DNA of 64,000 nt from Candidatus Rokuibacteriota bacterium. GTDB taxonomy: Bacteria; Methylomirabilota; Methylomirabilia; Rokubacteriales; CSP1-6. Every line of letters begins with the position of its first letter. The first letter of the stretch is position 1. Of this stretch, positions 10,606-19,028 are shown piece after piece. Both the position numbers and the translations under genes were made by a program. The stretch covers positions 27,591 through 91,590 of the forward strand of contig QHSL01000072.1 in assembly GCA_003220435.1 (NCBI GenBank), in the 5' to 3' direction. The notes beneath the pieces were generated by a model that saw only the letters and a program-made list of their open reading frames with translations, ran no database searches and was not told where the DNA came from.

Positions 10606-11277
10606 CTACCCCCCCTGGAGACCCACCCAGATCTCGCCGTCCTCGAAGTGCTCCTTCTTCCACACCGGGACCGTACGCTTGAGCGTGTCGATCGCGTGCC
10701 GGCACGCCTCGAACGCGTCGCCACGGTGCGCGGCGGAGACCGCGATGAGGACACTGGCCTCGCCGATCTCGAGCCGCCCGATGCGGTGGAGCATCGCCAC
10801 GCGCTTGACGCCGGGCCAGCGGGCGCGCAGCCCCGCGCCGATCTCGCGCATCTTGACCTCGGCCATCGGCGCGTGCGCCTCGTACTCCAGGAACTTCACC
10901 GGCCGGCCGTCGGTCTGATTCCGCACCACGCCGGAAAAGACGACGACGCCGCCGGCGCCGGGATCGTCGACGAGCGCGGCGATCGCGTCGGGGGACAGCG
11001 GTTCGGTGACGACCCGGTAGACGTCGGTGTCCGCGCCGCCACTCACCGGCGGAAACAGGCAGAGCTCGTCGTCGGCTCGGAGGCGATGATCTGACGTGAC
11101 GTAGTCCTGGCCGACGGCGAAGAGGGTGAAGGGACGGAACCGCGCCAGCTCTGGATGGCGATCCGCGACTGCTGACCACGCGGACTCGACGGTCCCGCCC
11201 TCGGGAAGATCGACTTCGAGCTGCTCGCGTCCCAGGGCCTCACGGTACCGGGCGAAGAGACGGACCCGGACGCGCAC
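10606..11277 (-). CDS. MoaD-MoaE fusion, molybdopterin synthase (MoaX-like)
   Basis: 223 residues. Residues 1-81 are a MoaD ubiquitin-like domain ending in the expected PPVSGG (Gly80-Gly81). It runs straight into a full MoaE domain (about 86-223) with FSGVVRN, the conserved HRIGRLEIGEASV stretch and KKEHFEDGEIWV. Together the two subunits insert sulfur into cPMP to make molybdopterin. MoaD normally needs a free C-terminal Gly-Gly for thiocarboxylation. A fusion of this type is known in Mycobacterium tuberculosis (MoaX), where it is cleaved after the Gly pair; cleavage here is inference. Confidence 0.92.
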   Translation of the reverse strand: MRVRVRLFARYREALGREQLEVDLPEGGTVESAWSAVADRHPELARFRPFTLFAVGQDYVTSDHRLRADDELCLFPPVSGGADTDVYRVVTEPLSPDAIAALVDDPGAGGVVVFSGVVRNQTDGRPVKFLEYEAHAPMAEVKMREIGAGLRARWPGVKRVAMLHRIGRLEIGEASVLIAVSAAHRGDAFEACRHAIDTLKRTVPVWKKEHFEDGEIWVGLQGG

Positions 11278-11292
11278 GGCAGACGGCGCGGG

Positions 11293-11619
11293 TTAGAAGC
11301 GGTGCGACTGCCCGCAGCCGCAGCTCGACTTCACATTCGGATTCTTGATCGCGAAGCCGGCGCCCATCATGCTGTTGTCCACGAAGTCGATCTCGCTGCC
11401 GCTGAGGTACGGCAAGCTGTTCGGATCGATGTAGACCTTGATGCCCTGGGCATCGATCACGTTGTCGTCCGGCGCGGCTTGCTCTTCCCAGCCGAGCTCG
11501 TACGACATCCCGGAGCAGCCGCCGCCCACCACACGGATCCGGAGACCCCACTCGGGCTTGCCTTCCTCGAGACGGAGCTCCGACACTTTCCTCGCGGCCG
11601 TTTCAGTCATCGTAACCAT
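11293..11619 (-). CDS. erpA: Iron-sulfur cluster insertion protein, ErpA/IscA type
   Basis: 108-residue A-type carrier (HesB family). It has the three conserved cysteines: one in GGGCSGMSY (about 32-40) and two in the C-terminal CGCG. It delivers Fe-S clusters to apo-proteins. The first ATG at 11619 is supported by GGAGG 6 nt upstream; an internal ATG two codons later is less well placed. Whether it is ErpA, IscA or SufA cannot be fixed by sequence alone, and no other isc or suf gene is nearby. Confidence 0.9.
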   Translation of the reverse strand: MVTMTETAARKVSELRLEEGKPEWGLRIRVVGGGCSGMSYELGWEEQAAPDDNVIDAQGIKVYIDPNSLPYLSGSEIDFVDNSMMGAGFAIKNPNVKSSCGCGQSHRF

Positions 11620-11713
11620 GCGATCCTCCCGATCTGGCGAGCGTTTCCGGAACTGACCTTAGTTGTCATCGTATCACAGGATGCGCCCCAGGGGCGGCCC
11701 ATGCACCCATATC

Positions 11714-12445
11714 TCACAGGATGCCCCCCGCGGGGAGGAGGGTCAGCTCCTCCAGCGAGGCTCCGGGCGGAAGCGAGGCCATGAGAACGGCCGCCCGCGC
11801 CACGTCCTGGGGCCGCAGCATCCGGCTTCGATCCGGGCCCTGTGGTATCGAGTCCCAGAGCGGCGTGTCCACGGCACCCGGCACCAGCACGCCCACGCGG
11901 ACTCCGTCCGCGCGGAGCTCTTCCGCAAGCACCCGGCTAAAGCCGACGACTCCGGCCTTCGTCGCGGTGTAGACGGCGGCGCCCGCGATCGGCCGCTGCG
12001 CCGCCACCGACGCGATGTTGATGATGGTCCCGCGGCGCTGGCGAATCATCAGCGGCAGCACGGCGCGGCAACACACCATCACCGCGCGCAAGTTCACCGT
12101 GAGCATCGCGTCCCAGTCGGCCGGCTTCGTGCCGATCAGGGGCCCGAACGCGGCCGTCCCGGCCGCGGTCACGAGCGTGTCGATCCGTCCGAGCTCGGCG
12201 TAGGCCTGCTCGACCATCGCCTCCACCGCTCCATCGTTGGCCACGTCGGCGGGAATCGCGAGGGCGGAGCCGCCGCTCTCCCGGATCGCCGCCGCAGTGG
12301 CGGCCAGCTCCCCGCGTGTCCGCGCGACGACCACCACCGTCGCGCCCTCGTGCGCGAGCGCCATCGCGACCGCGTGGCCGATCCCGCGTCCGGCGCCGGT
12401 AACGATCGCCACCTGTCCCCGCAGGGCGGCCGACGCGGCGCTCAT
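11714..12445 (-). CDS. SDR-family oxidoreductase at the end of the pterin operon
   Basis: 243 residues from ATG at 12445, overlapping the folE stop by 4 nt. It is a classical short-chain dehydrogenase with cofactor motif TGAGRGIG (16-23), NIAS Ser146 and the YxxxK pair Tyr159/Lys163. Arg residues after strand 2 (ARTRGE) suggest NADPH. In sequence it is a general 3-oxoacyl-reductase-like SDR. Its place after folE and two PTPS genes makes a sepiapterin-reductase-like role in reducing 6-pyruvoyl-tetrahydropterin an attractive but unproven idea. Confidence 0.85.
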   Translation of the reverse strand: MSAASAALRGQVAIVTGAGRGIGHAVAMALAHEGATVVVVARTRGELAATAAAIRESGGSALAIPADVANDGAVEAMVEQAYAELGRIDTLVTAAGTAAFGPLIGTKPADWDAMLTVNLRAVMVCCRAVLPLMIRQRRGTIINIASVAAQRPIAGAAVYTATKAGVVGFSRVLAEELRADGVRVGVLVPGAVDTPLWDSIPQGPDRSRMLRPQDVARAAVLMASLPPGASLEELTLLPAGGIL

Positions 12446-13023
12446 ATCTCGAGCCCCCGGCTCGACTTGATCAACTCCATGAACTCGGCCCGCGTCTCGG
12501 GCCGGTCGCGGAACGAGCCGAGCATCGCCGATGTGATCGCCTTGGAGTTCTGCTTCTCGACGCCCCGCATCATCATGCAGAGATGGACCGCCTCCACCAC
12601 GACCGCGACGCCCCGGGGCTGGAGCGCCTCGTTCAGCGTGTTCGCGATCTGCGTGGTCAGCCGCTCCTGGATCTGCAGGCGCCGGCTGTACATCTCGACC
12701 AGCCGCGGGATCTTGGAGAGGCCCACGATCTTCCGATTCGGCATGTACGCCACGTGGCACCTGCCGATGAACGGCAGGAGGTGGTGCTCGCACAGCGAGC
12801 TGAAGTCGATGTCCTTCACGATGACCATCTCGTCGTAGTCCTCGACGAACATGGCGTCGTTCAGGACCTCCTTCACGTCCTGCGCGTAGCCCGAGGTGAA
12901 GTAGCGGAGCGCCTTCTCGACGCGCTCGGGCGTCTTGTCGAGGCCCTCGCGCCGTGTGTCCTCGCCCAGCTCGTGCAACAGCTCGGCGACCAGTCGCGCG
13001 ATTTTTCCGTTCTCGGTCATCAC
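12442..13023 (-). CDS. folE: GTP cyclohydrolase I
   Basis: 193 residues, a type IA Zn-dependent FolE. Zn ligands are Cys78 and His81 in [10 protein letters not shown] and Cys149 in HLCMMMRG; substrate residues lie in RLQIQERLT. It converts GTP to 7,8-dihydroneopterin triphosphate, the entry point to folate, queuosine and tetrahydrobiopterin. ATG at 13023 overlaps the upstream PTPS stop by 4 nt and its own stop overlaps the SDR start. Both flanks therefore suggest that the product feeds the PTPS enzymes rather than folate. Confidence 0.95.
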   Translation of the reverse strand: MMTENGKIARLVAELLHELGEDTRREGLDKTPERVEKALRYFTSGYAQDVKEVLNDAMFVEDYDEMVIVKDIDFSSLCEHHLLPFIGRCHVAYMPNRKIVGLSKIPRLVEMYSRRLQIQERLTTQIANTLNEALQPRGVAVVVEAVHLCMMMRGVEKQNSKAITSAMLGSFRDRPETRAEFMELIKSSRGLEI

Positions 13024-13424
13024 GACTCCTCACCGCCGAATTCGAATCGATTCTTGGCCGTCTCGACGACGGTGACGCGGCGGAGCGTCCCCAACGGGAG
13101 GGCCGGCGCCAGCAGGCGCCAGAACGCGCGGGCGAGTCCCTCGCCGGTCGTGACGACACCGGCCAGCGCTGGAACGCTCTCGAGGGTGTGGTGATCCACG
13201 TGGTCCAGCACGCGCTCGCTCACGGCGCGATCGAGCTGTCCCAGGTCCGCGGCCATCCCCGTGAGCGAGTCGGGACGACCCGCCACCGTGACCTCGAGAT
13301 AGTAGTTGTGCCCGTGCGGTCGGTAGCACGCACCGTAGAGCGCCGCGTTCGCCTCCGGCGACAGGGCGGCACTGGCGAGCCGGTGGCCCGCGCTGAAATG
13401 GTAGATGCGCGTCAGCTCAAGCAT
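13020..13424 (-). CDS. 6-pyruvoyl-tetrahydropterin synthase / QueD family, copy 1
   Basis: 134 residues. It has a complete active site for the family: zinc ligands His14 (FSAGHR), His37 and His39 (HGHNY), nucleophilic Cys33 in the spacing C-x3-HGH, and the LDHVDHH Asp/His pair. From memory, C-x3-HGH is the QueD-type spacing whereas animal-type PTPS has C-x5-HGH. It would act on the FolE product to give 6-carboxy- or 6-pyruvoyl-tetrahydropterin. No queC or queE lies nearby. ATG at 13424 overlaps copy 2 by 8 nt. Confidence 0.88.
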   Translation of the reverse strand: MLELTRIYHFSAGHRLASAALSPEANAALYGACYRPHGHNYYLEVTVAGRPDSLTGMAADLGQLDRAVSERVLDHVDHHTLESVPALAGVVTTGEGLARAFWRLLAPALPLGTLRRVTVVETAKNRFEFGGEES

Positions 13425-13836
13425 CGGGACCCCGGTAGTCCACGAAGAGCGTCGGATCCTCCCACACGCGGATTTGCCAGAGCCGGTCGGCCCCGAGCTT
13501 CGGGACCAGGAGCTCCCACACCGCGATCGCGATGTTCTCCGTCGTCGGCACGCGGCCGCGGAACAGCGCGTCGGCGTTCAAGTCGGCGTGGTCGAATCGG
13601 TCGACCACGGTCTCGCCCACGACCCGCTTCAGCTCCGCCAGATCGATGACCATGCCGGTCTGCGGGTCGATGGGCCCGCGAACCGTGACGTCGAGCGTGT
13701 AGTTGTGTCCATGCGGGACCGTGAGCCGCCCGAAGAAGCGCTCGTTCTCCTCGTGCGGCCACTCGTCCACCCAGTAGCGGTGCGCCGCGGAGAACGCGAA
13801 TCGGCGGGTGCTCGACGCCCGGGGCTCGTCCGTCAT
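13417..13836 (-). CDS. 6-pyruvoyl-tetrahydropterin synthase / QueD family, copy 2, lacking the catalytic Cys
   Basis: 139 residues, a diverged tandem paralogue of the next gene. Zinc ligands are retained (His19 in FSAAHRY, His42 and His44 in HGHNY) along with FDHADLN near the active site. The position of the catalytic Cys is Leu38 (L-x3-HGH). It may be a subunit without its own nucleophile, or an enzyme with altered chemistry; some PTPS-III proteins that feed folate also lack this Cys. ATG at 13836 overlaps the GT4 stop by 4 nt. Confidence 0.85.
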   Translation of the reverse strand: MTDEPRASSTRRFAFSAAHRYWVDEWPHEENERFFGRLTVPHGHNYTLDVTVRGPIDPQTGMVIDLAELKRVVGETVVDRFDHADLNADALFRGRVPTTENIAIAVWELLVPKLGADRLWQIRVWEDPTLFVDYRGPDA

Positions 13837-14888
13837 GGCAGCGTCTCGAGGAAGCGTCGCGCGACGCGCTGGAGGCCATACGCCTCCACCCGCTGCGTCG
13901 CGGCCCGGCCGAAGTCACGTCTGAGACTTTCGTTCATCAGCAACGTCTCCAGTGCGGTTGCCAGTTCCACGGGGCTTCTCGGGCTCACCAGGAAGCCGGT
14001 CCGCCGATCCTCGACGATCTCGGGCACCGCCGCCGCACGACAGGCAACCACGGGCAGCCCGGCCGCCATCGCCTCGGCGAAAACCAGCCCGAACCCTTCC
14101 TGAACGGTCGGAAGGCAGAAGCAGTGGGCGCTCAGATATTCTACCGCGAGCCTCCCGCGGCTGACCTCGCCGAGTAGGACCGCGGCGTCGCCCAGCCCGA
14201 GGTCCCGATGGACGGCGCGCAGCCGGGCGGACTCCGGCCCCTCCCCTATGATGCGGACCTGGGCATCCGGGATGCGATCGCGGAGGAGGGCCGCGGCCCG
14301 CAGAAGGTCCTCAAGACGCTTGCGTGGATACATTCGCGCCACCGAAAGCACGGTGGGACGCGCCGCGGGCGCGGCCGCCGCTTCGGTGAAGCGGCGGCGC
14401 CATTCATCGAGGTCGATCGGCTCCGGAACGACCGCCAGCTTGTCTTCCGGAATCGCGTACGCGTCGCGGGCGACCGCCGCCGAATAGCGGCTCGGCACCA
14501 CGACGCGGTCCGCGCGCGCGGTGTTGGTCCGTTCCCAGCGCGCCTGGACGGAGAGCAACGCGCGGACCCAGCCGCTCTCGTTTCGGAGCTCGTCGGCGAT
14601 GATCCCCTTGAGCATGACGACGAAGGATCGACGGCCGCGCCCCCGCGCCCACAGGAACCCGTCGAGGTCCACCCCGACGACGACGTCGCCGGCCGGCGGC
14701 GCCAGCGCGGCGTGCGCGTTGTACAGCCAGCGGTCGAAGGTGTGGAAGCCGCTGCGCAGCCGCAGGGGCCGGATCGCGATGGTGTGGCCGAGCGCGGTGA
14801 GCCCGCGCAGGAGACCATCGAGCGCGACGTACGTGCCGCTTCCCTCGATCGGGTTGAGCGGCGTCGACGTCAGAAACTCGAAGCGCAC
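13833..14888 (-). CDS. Glycosyltransferase family 4 protein, first gene of the pterin operon
   Basis: 351 residues with GT-B fold. The C-terminal donor domain has VLSVARMYPRKRLEDLL (about 178-194), RIIGEGPE and the EGFGLVFAEAMAAGLPVV stretch (E-x7-E). The N-terminal acceptor domain has SGTYVALDGLLRGL. GTG at 14888 is 12 nt after the enoyl-CoA hydratase stop. Its stop overlaps PTPS copy 2 (ATGA). Some cyanobacteria glucosylate tetrahydrobiopterin with a glycosyltransferase of this general type, so a pterin acceptor is a reasonable guess. A cell-surface glycan acceptor cannot be excluded. Confidence 0.82.
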   Translation of the reverse strand: MRFEFLTSTPLNPIEGSGTYVALDGLLRGLTALGHTIAIRPLRLRSGFHTFDRWLYNAHAALAPPAGDVVVGVDLDGFLWARGRGRRSFVVMLKGIIADELRNESGWVRALLSVQARWERTNTARADRVVVPSRYSAAVARDAYAIPEDKLAVVPEPIDLDEWRRRFTEAAAAPAARPTVLSVARMYPRKRLEDLLRAAALLRDRIPDAQVRIIGEGPESARLRAVHRDLGLGDAAVLLGEVSRGRLAVEYLSAHCFCLPTVQEGFGLVFAEAMAAGLPVVACRAAAVPEIVEDRRTGFLVSPRSPVELATALETLLMNESLRRDFGRAATQRVEAYGLQRVARRFLETLP

Positions 14889-14900
14889 GAGGGGTGAGTG

Positions 14901-15683
14901 CTAGCGCCCCTGGAATCTGGGCGCCCGCTTCTCGAGGAACGCGTGCGTGCCCTCCTTGTAGTCCTCGCTCTCGGTCGCCTCGACCGTCAGCTCCTTGAGC
15001 TTCCGGCGACGCTCCTCGGTGAGGCCGAGCAGATACGACTCGATCGTCACCTTGGCGCCGCGCACCGAGAGCGGCGCGTTGTCGGCGACCTTCTTGAGAT
15101 AGTCGTAGGTGTAGCGCTCGAGCTCGTCCGGCGGCAGCAGCCGCTGGATGAAGCCCATCGCCAGCGCCTCGCGGTCGTCCACCGCCCGCGCCGAGTACAG
15201 GATGTCCTTCGCGTAGGCGGGGCCGACGAGATCCACGAGCTGGCCGACCGAGTCCGCACCGTAGATGATGCTGAGCCGCGCCGCCGGGATGCCGAACTTG
15301 GCCCCTTCGGCCGCGAAGCGCAGGTCGCAGGCCATCGCGACGGCCATCGCGCCGCCCATACAAAAGCCGAAGATCATCGCCACCGTCGGCTTGGGGCATG
15401 CGCGGATCGTCGAGTAGGCCAGGCCGGTCTGGGCGTTGTAGTGCAGCGCGCCCTCGGTATCCTTGCGCTGCTCCTTGAACTCGGAGATGTCCGCGCCCGA
15501 CGCGAACGCCACCGTGCCGGCGCCGCGATAGACGATCGCGCGCACCGACTCGTCCTTCGCGAGCCCCTCCGTCACGCGCGCGAGCTCCGTCCACATCGCG
15601 AGGCTGATCGCGTTGCGCATGGCCGGCCGGTTGATGACGACCGTCGCGATCGGCCCGTCGTGCTGTACGAGGATATCGGTCAT
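14901..15683 (-). CDS. Enoyl-CoA hydratase/isomerase family protein
   Basis: 260-residue crotonase-fold protein with ASGADISEF (oxyanion-hole region 1) and FGFCMGGAMAVAMACDLRFA (oxyanion-hole region 2). One of the two hydratase glutamates seems absent: the usual Glu region reads ARLSIIYGADSVG. This suggests a member other than a simple hydratase (isomerase, hydrolase or decarboxylase). ATG at 15683 follows a GAGGTGG ribosome site. It is the likely first gene of the transcript that continues 12 nt later into the GT4-pterin genes, though a functional link is not obvious. Confidence 0.85.
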   Translation of the reverse strand: MTDILVQHDGPIATVVINRPAMRNAISLAMWTELARVTEGLAKDESVRAIVYRGAGTVAFASGADISEFKEQRKDTEGALHYNAQTGLAYSTIRACPKPTVAMIFGFCMGGAMAVAMACDLRFAAEGAKFGIPAARLSIIYGADSVGQLVDLVGPAYAKDILYSARAVDDREALAMGFIQRLLPPDELERYTYDYLKKVADNAPLSVRGAKVTIESYLLGLTEERRRKLKELTVEATESEDYKEGTHAFLEKRAPRFQGR

Positions 15684-15783
15684 TCGTGCCACCTCGGGTC
15701 CCCGAGTGTAACACGCGCGCGCCGACCTCGATCGCGCCGGAACCTTTTGCCCCGTCCCCCGCGTTGTTGCAGGGGAGGAGCGA

Positions 15784-15966
15784 ATGGGAAAGACCGTGCG
15801 CGAGGGCCTCGGATCCTTGCTGCTTGTTCTCGGGCTGGCGGGTTGCGCGGATTTCCAGGGGGCTCCACCAGTCGCCACCGCGCAGCAGGAGTGTGAGCGA
15901 GCCGGTGGGATCTGGCGCACCGGCAGAGCGTACTGCGAGCGGTCGGCCGGGGGCGGCGGGTACTAG
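15784..15966 (+). CDS. Small lipoprotein, 60 residues
   Basis: A well-formed small gene: GGGGAGGAG lies just upstream of ATG at 15784. A hydrophobic signal ends in the lipobox LGLAGC with Cys21 to be lipidated. The ~40-residue mature part has two cysteines (ECERAGGIWR and AYCERS) that could form a disulfide, and a Gly-rich tail. Function is unknown. Confidence 0.65.
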   Translation: MGKTVREGLGSLLLVLGLAGCADFQGAPPVATAQQECERAGGIWRTGRAYCERSAGGGGY

Positions 15967-16111
15967 TCTTCGAGAGGGCGTCGGGTGCGTTCGCCGCATC
16001 CCTCGCACCAAGCTCGACCGTCTGCAGAACACGATCGCGGCGCCCCGCACCATCCAGACCGACTCGATGCCGGTGTCGTGCCGGATGCGCGCCATCCGCT
16101 CACCGCGCGTA

Positions 16112-16129
16112 GGGGGCCGCGCCGCCCCC
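16112..16129 (-). terminator. GC-rich hairpin after the diiron-protein gene
   Basis: GGGGGC (16112-16117) can pair with GCCCCC (16124-16129) 8 nt beyond the stop of the leftward diiron gene. No T-run follows, so it may only slow transcription or protect the 3' end. Confidence 0.3.
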
Positions 16130-16136
16130 CACGTTC

Positions 16137-17198
16137 CTACGCGAGCGACGTTCGGACGAAGACCCCGGCGTCGAACTCCTCGGCCACGCGATTGTCCTGA
16201 TCGAGCAGCGCGTCGCTGTCGAGATCCGCGAACTCGATGGCGCCCATGTCGGCGAACGCCTTCTGCACGCCCGAGCCCCAGAGCCCGATGTCCTTGACCG
16301 TCGGCACGATCCGGCTGAACAGGCGCTTGCGGAACAGGCGCATGCTCTCCGAGGCCATGGCGACCTCGATGGCCTCTTTCACGGGCAGGCCGAGGTTCTC
16401 CCACAGCTCCTTCTGGTTGAAGCGATCGCGCATGTGGTAGCAGGCCTCGACCACGAACTCCTCGCGCTCCGCGCGCTCGGCGTCGGAGAGCTGGGGATAG
16501 AAGTCGCGCAGCGCGAGGCGCCCGAAGGCGACGTGGCGCGCCTCGTCCTGCATCACGTAGGCGTTGACGGAGGCGGCCAGCCGGTTCTTGGCGAAGTCGC
16601 GGATGCGCTGGAAGGCGGCCAGCGCGAGGCCTTCGATGAGGATCTGCATTCCGAGGTAGGTCATGTCCCAGCGCCGATCGGTCAGCACCGTCTCGAGCAG
16701 CGACTTGAGGCCCGGCGTGATCGGATACGCGATGCCGAGCTTCTCGTTCAGAAGCCGCGCGTACGCCTCCACGTGGCGTGCCTCGTCCATCACCTGCGTG
16801 GCGGCGTAGAACTTCGCGTCCAGATCCGGGACCATCTGCACGATCCGCGCGGCGGCCATGAGCGCGCCCTGCTCGCCGTGCATGAACTGCGAGAGGGACT
16901 GCGCCTGCTGGTGGTGGCGCAGGTGGACCTTCTCCGTGTCCGTCAGCTTCTCCCAAATCGGCGAGCCGAAGATCGGGATGAGCCGGTCGTCGATCTCCTG
17001 GGGGTTCTCGGGATCGAGGTCCTGCGACCAGTCGATGCGGGTGGCGGCGTCCCACTGCTGCTTCTTGCCCTTGTCGTACAGGGCCAGCAGCTTGGACCGC
17101 TCGTCCTCATACTCCCAGGTGAAGGACGTCTGCGTCTCGCCCGACAACGTCCAGCCGGTCTGCTCCACGGGTAGCTGATATCGGTACATCGTCGCCAT
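16137..17198 (-). CDS. Ferritin-like diiron-carboxylate protein of unknown role
   Basis: 353 residues from ATG at 17198 (AGGAGG upstream). The full six-ligand diiron set is visible: Glu109 (HGEQ), Glu139 and His142 (DEARH), Glu189 (LIEG), Glu219 and His222 (DEARH). This is the E, ExxH, E, ExxH pattern of ferritin-like oxidases, R2-type subunits and AurF-like N-oxygenases. Length is longer than ferritins and similar to R2-like oxidases. No reductase or RNR large subunit is adjacent, so the substrate is unknown. A longer start at 17339 would add a low-quality N-terminus and is not used. Confidence 0.82.
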   Translation of the reverse strand: MATMYRYQLPVEQTGWTLSGETQTSFTWEYEDERSKLLALYDKGKKQQWDAATRIDWSQDLDPENPQEIDDRLIPIFGSPIWEKLTDTEKVHLRHHQQAQSLSQFMHGEQGALMAAARIVQMVPDLDAKFYAATQVMDEARHVEAYARLLNEKLGIAYPITPGLKSLLETVLTDRRWDMTYLGMQILIEGLALAAFQRIRDFAKNRLAASVNAYVMQDEARHVAFGRLALRDFYPQLSDAERAEREEFVVEACYHMRDRFNQKELWENLGLPVKEAIEVAMASESMRLFRKRLFSRIVPTVKDIGLWGSGVQKAFADMGAIEFADLDSDALLDQDNRVAEEFDAGVFVRTSLA

Positions 17199-17340
17199 GC
17201 GGGCCTCCTGAGCTGACCCATTGTCGCCGACGACCGGCGCCAGCGCACGCGACAACTTGGGTGTCGCCGGGCATCGAATTTGACGCTGTGGTGGCCACAC
17301 CACCCCCGCACCGATCGTGCTTCGGAGAATCTCCTCCATG

Positions 17341-17550
17341 TGGGAGTTACGCGTGCGCTCGGCGCTGGTTTGGCCTCGAGCGAGAGCGTGAACGACTCGA
17401 GAAGGATCTGACCCGCGCGAACGAGCGCGCGCGGCCCGGGCCGGGTCCGCCGAGCAGCGAAAGGCGGTCGGCCGGACGGCGGGCGATCATCCGCTGGTAT
17501 CGGCGACCGCGCGATGTGTCTGTTGAGTTGTATGTCGCCTACGCGCTAGA
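17341..17550 (+). pseudogene. Remnant of a recombinase-like C-terminus, copy A
   Basis: The 385-bp stretch before the next gene holds no intact gene. It has one open frame whose translation contains LERERERLEKDLTRANERA and then IIRWYRRPRDVSVEL. The second part matches a fragment beside tRNA-Met (see 20037-20250) in both DNA and protein. The DNA copy is 17454-17530, with the last 18 nt identical. A coiled-coil followed by a basic tail recalls the C-terminus of large serine recombinases; that identification is a guess. Confidence 0.3.
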
Positions 17551-17583
17551 CTGCACCATCAACCTCTCAGGAGTCTCGCGCAC

Positions 17584-18675
17584 GTGCGGCTATTGATTGT
17601 CATGCTGACGGTCATGAGCGCGCTCGGCCTTGGATCCGAGCACGCGTCTGCGCAGGATGTCCGAACAGTTTATGCCCCAATGGCGTTTCACGCCGAAGCT
17701 GGCGATTTGCGGACGACAGCCTGCCTACAATTGGGGGAACGCGTTTATCCCGCGACCGCGTGGTGGGAGACGGGGTCCGGCACCGGGGGTGGACCCGAGC
17801 GCACGTTCCGGTCCGTCATTGTCGCCATTAAACAGAAGGATCGAGGTGCGTTGCTCAAGCTGACGGATACGGCCCAGGCCAGAGATACGGGTCGGTTCGA
17901 CAGGCAGGCCGATGCCTTCTTTGAGCAATTCCAGTCGATTCAGCTCCTCGCCGTGCCGCGCGCGTACGAGTTCGATGGCCTGGTGGCCTTCCTCGGCAAG
18001 TTTCAATCCACGCGTCAGACGGCATTCGTGCCGCTCGTGTTTGCGTACAACGGCGAAGACACGTTCAGGTTCTTGCCGTCGCGCACCAACAAGGCAAGCT
18101 TTAGGATCGTCACGGACTGGTTTGCTCCCTCAGGTGCGGCTCCCACCGAGACGCCCTCGTACTGCGCGGATGCTGACGTCAAGCGGGCGACGCATCGGGT
18201 GTCGCTTGTGCCTTCGACATGGCGACCGAGTGCTCTCCTGCTGACGGGCGCTCCGCTCGACGCGAAGGAACCGTTGTCCGCCGTCGCCACTCGGGTGAAA
18301 GCGACGATCGATCGAATGAAAGCCGCGCTGCGCGTCGGGGATGTCGATGCGTTCGCCAACGACATGACGCCGGAAGGCGGAGGTCGTTTGAAGCAGTGGT
18401 TCGCCACCGCGCCCCAGAACGAGCGCGACCGCTACAAAACGGCGTTCGTCGACCAGCAGCCGTTTTTTGTGTTCGATGAGTCACCCTTGCTCGTCGTCTA
18501 CGTCAGGACGGCCCAGCGCGATGTGCAGGTGCTCTATTTCACGGTCGCACCCGACAAGCGGCTGCTGTGGACGAACGCATCGCACCTCACCACGTCGGAT
18601 GAGGTGTTCAAGCAAGGCCCGCTGTTCGCAGCGGCCGGGTCGACCAAGCCGTTCAGCAGTCTGGCGATCAAATGA
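17584..18675 (+). CDS. Secreted protein of unknown function
   Basis: 363 residues from GTG at 17584 (AGGAG 12 nt upstream; ATG 7 codons later is an alternative). A signal peptide ends near EHASAQ. The mature protein has no recognised domain but shows two similar-sized halves around a middle Cys (PSYCADAD). It contains VIVAIKQKDRGALLKLTDTA and KATIDRMKAALRVGDVDAFA, which look like related segments about 'amount per step' in SnoaL/DUF4440-like folds; this is weak. Local base composition is less GC-rich than the surroundings. It sits in a decayed, possibly acquired block. Confidence 0.6.
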   Translation: MRLLIVMLTVMSALGLGSEHASAQDVRTVYAPMAFHAEAGDLRTTACLQLGERVYPATAWWETGSGTGGGPERTFRSVIVAIKQKDRGALLKLTDTAQARDTGRFDRQADAFFEQFQSIQLLAVPRAYEFDGLVAFLGKFQSTRQTAFVPLVFAYNGEDTFRFLPSRTNKASFRIVTDWFAPSGAAPTETPSYCADADVKRATHRVSLVPSTWRPSALLLTGAPLDAKEPLSAVATRVKATIDRMKAALRVGDVDAFANDMTPEGGGRLKQWFATAPQNERDRYKTAFVDQQPFFVFDESPLLVVYVRTAQRDVQVLYFTVAPDKRLLWTNASHLTTSDEVFKQGPLFAAAGSTKPFSSLAIK

Positions 18676-18728
18676 GCACCCGTCGGCGCCGAATCATTGT
18701 CGCGTTCTTGTTCATCGGCGCGCCGTAG
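18672..18728 (+). pseudogene. Truncated start of a signal-peptide gene
   Basis: ATG overlaps the previous stop (ATGA) and begins an 18-codon frame, MSTRRRRIIVAFLFIGAP, then stops. It looks like the beginning of an exported protein cut at a deletion junction near 18,728. The DNA just beyond, read leftward in another frame, gives a fragment WHGYDLQLTRYDERGWRATF that belongs to something else. Confidence 0.3.
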
Positions 18729-18842
18729 AGAACGTGGCTCGCCAGCCCCGCTCGTCGTATCGCGTGAGTTGGAGATCGTAGCCATGCCACGCTCAACATC
18801 GCCGATCTCCCGCCAAGAGTTCAGCCACGAGCCAAGCACGCC

Positions 18843-19028
18843 GACGATGTTTCGACCCTCCACGTAGCCCAGCTCGCGCAGCCTTTGCCGGAAGGCCTCC
18901 GGGAGTGCTCGGTTACAAGACCAAGGTAGGACGAGGAGGTGACCTATCCGAGGAACGTTGCCCGCCTGTTGCGCCTCCGCCGCGAGCGGCGCGGTGAGGA
19001 AAGTGACCAGGAGCGCACGACGGTGCAC
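18843..19028 (-). pseudogene. Truncated ABC substrate-binding protein (TrpX-like), N-terminus only
   Basis: GTG at 19028 overlaps the stop of the upstream intact paralogue by one base. The first ~62 residues are typical of the family: a signal peptide ending APLAAEAQQ, then VPRIGHL and LRELGYVEGRNIV. Homology stops abruptly at about 18,843 and the frame continues into unrelated sequence. This is a gene broken by deletion or insertion. Confidence 0.65.

Noticed and set aside
14404..17055. An 883-codon leftward frame spanning several genes
   Set aside because: It runs out of frame through the GT4, hydratase and diiron genes, whose motifs are in the other frame.
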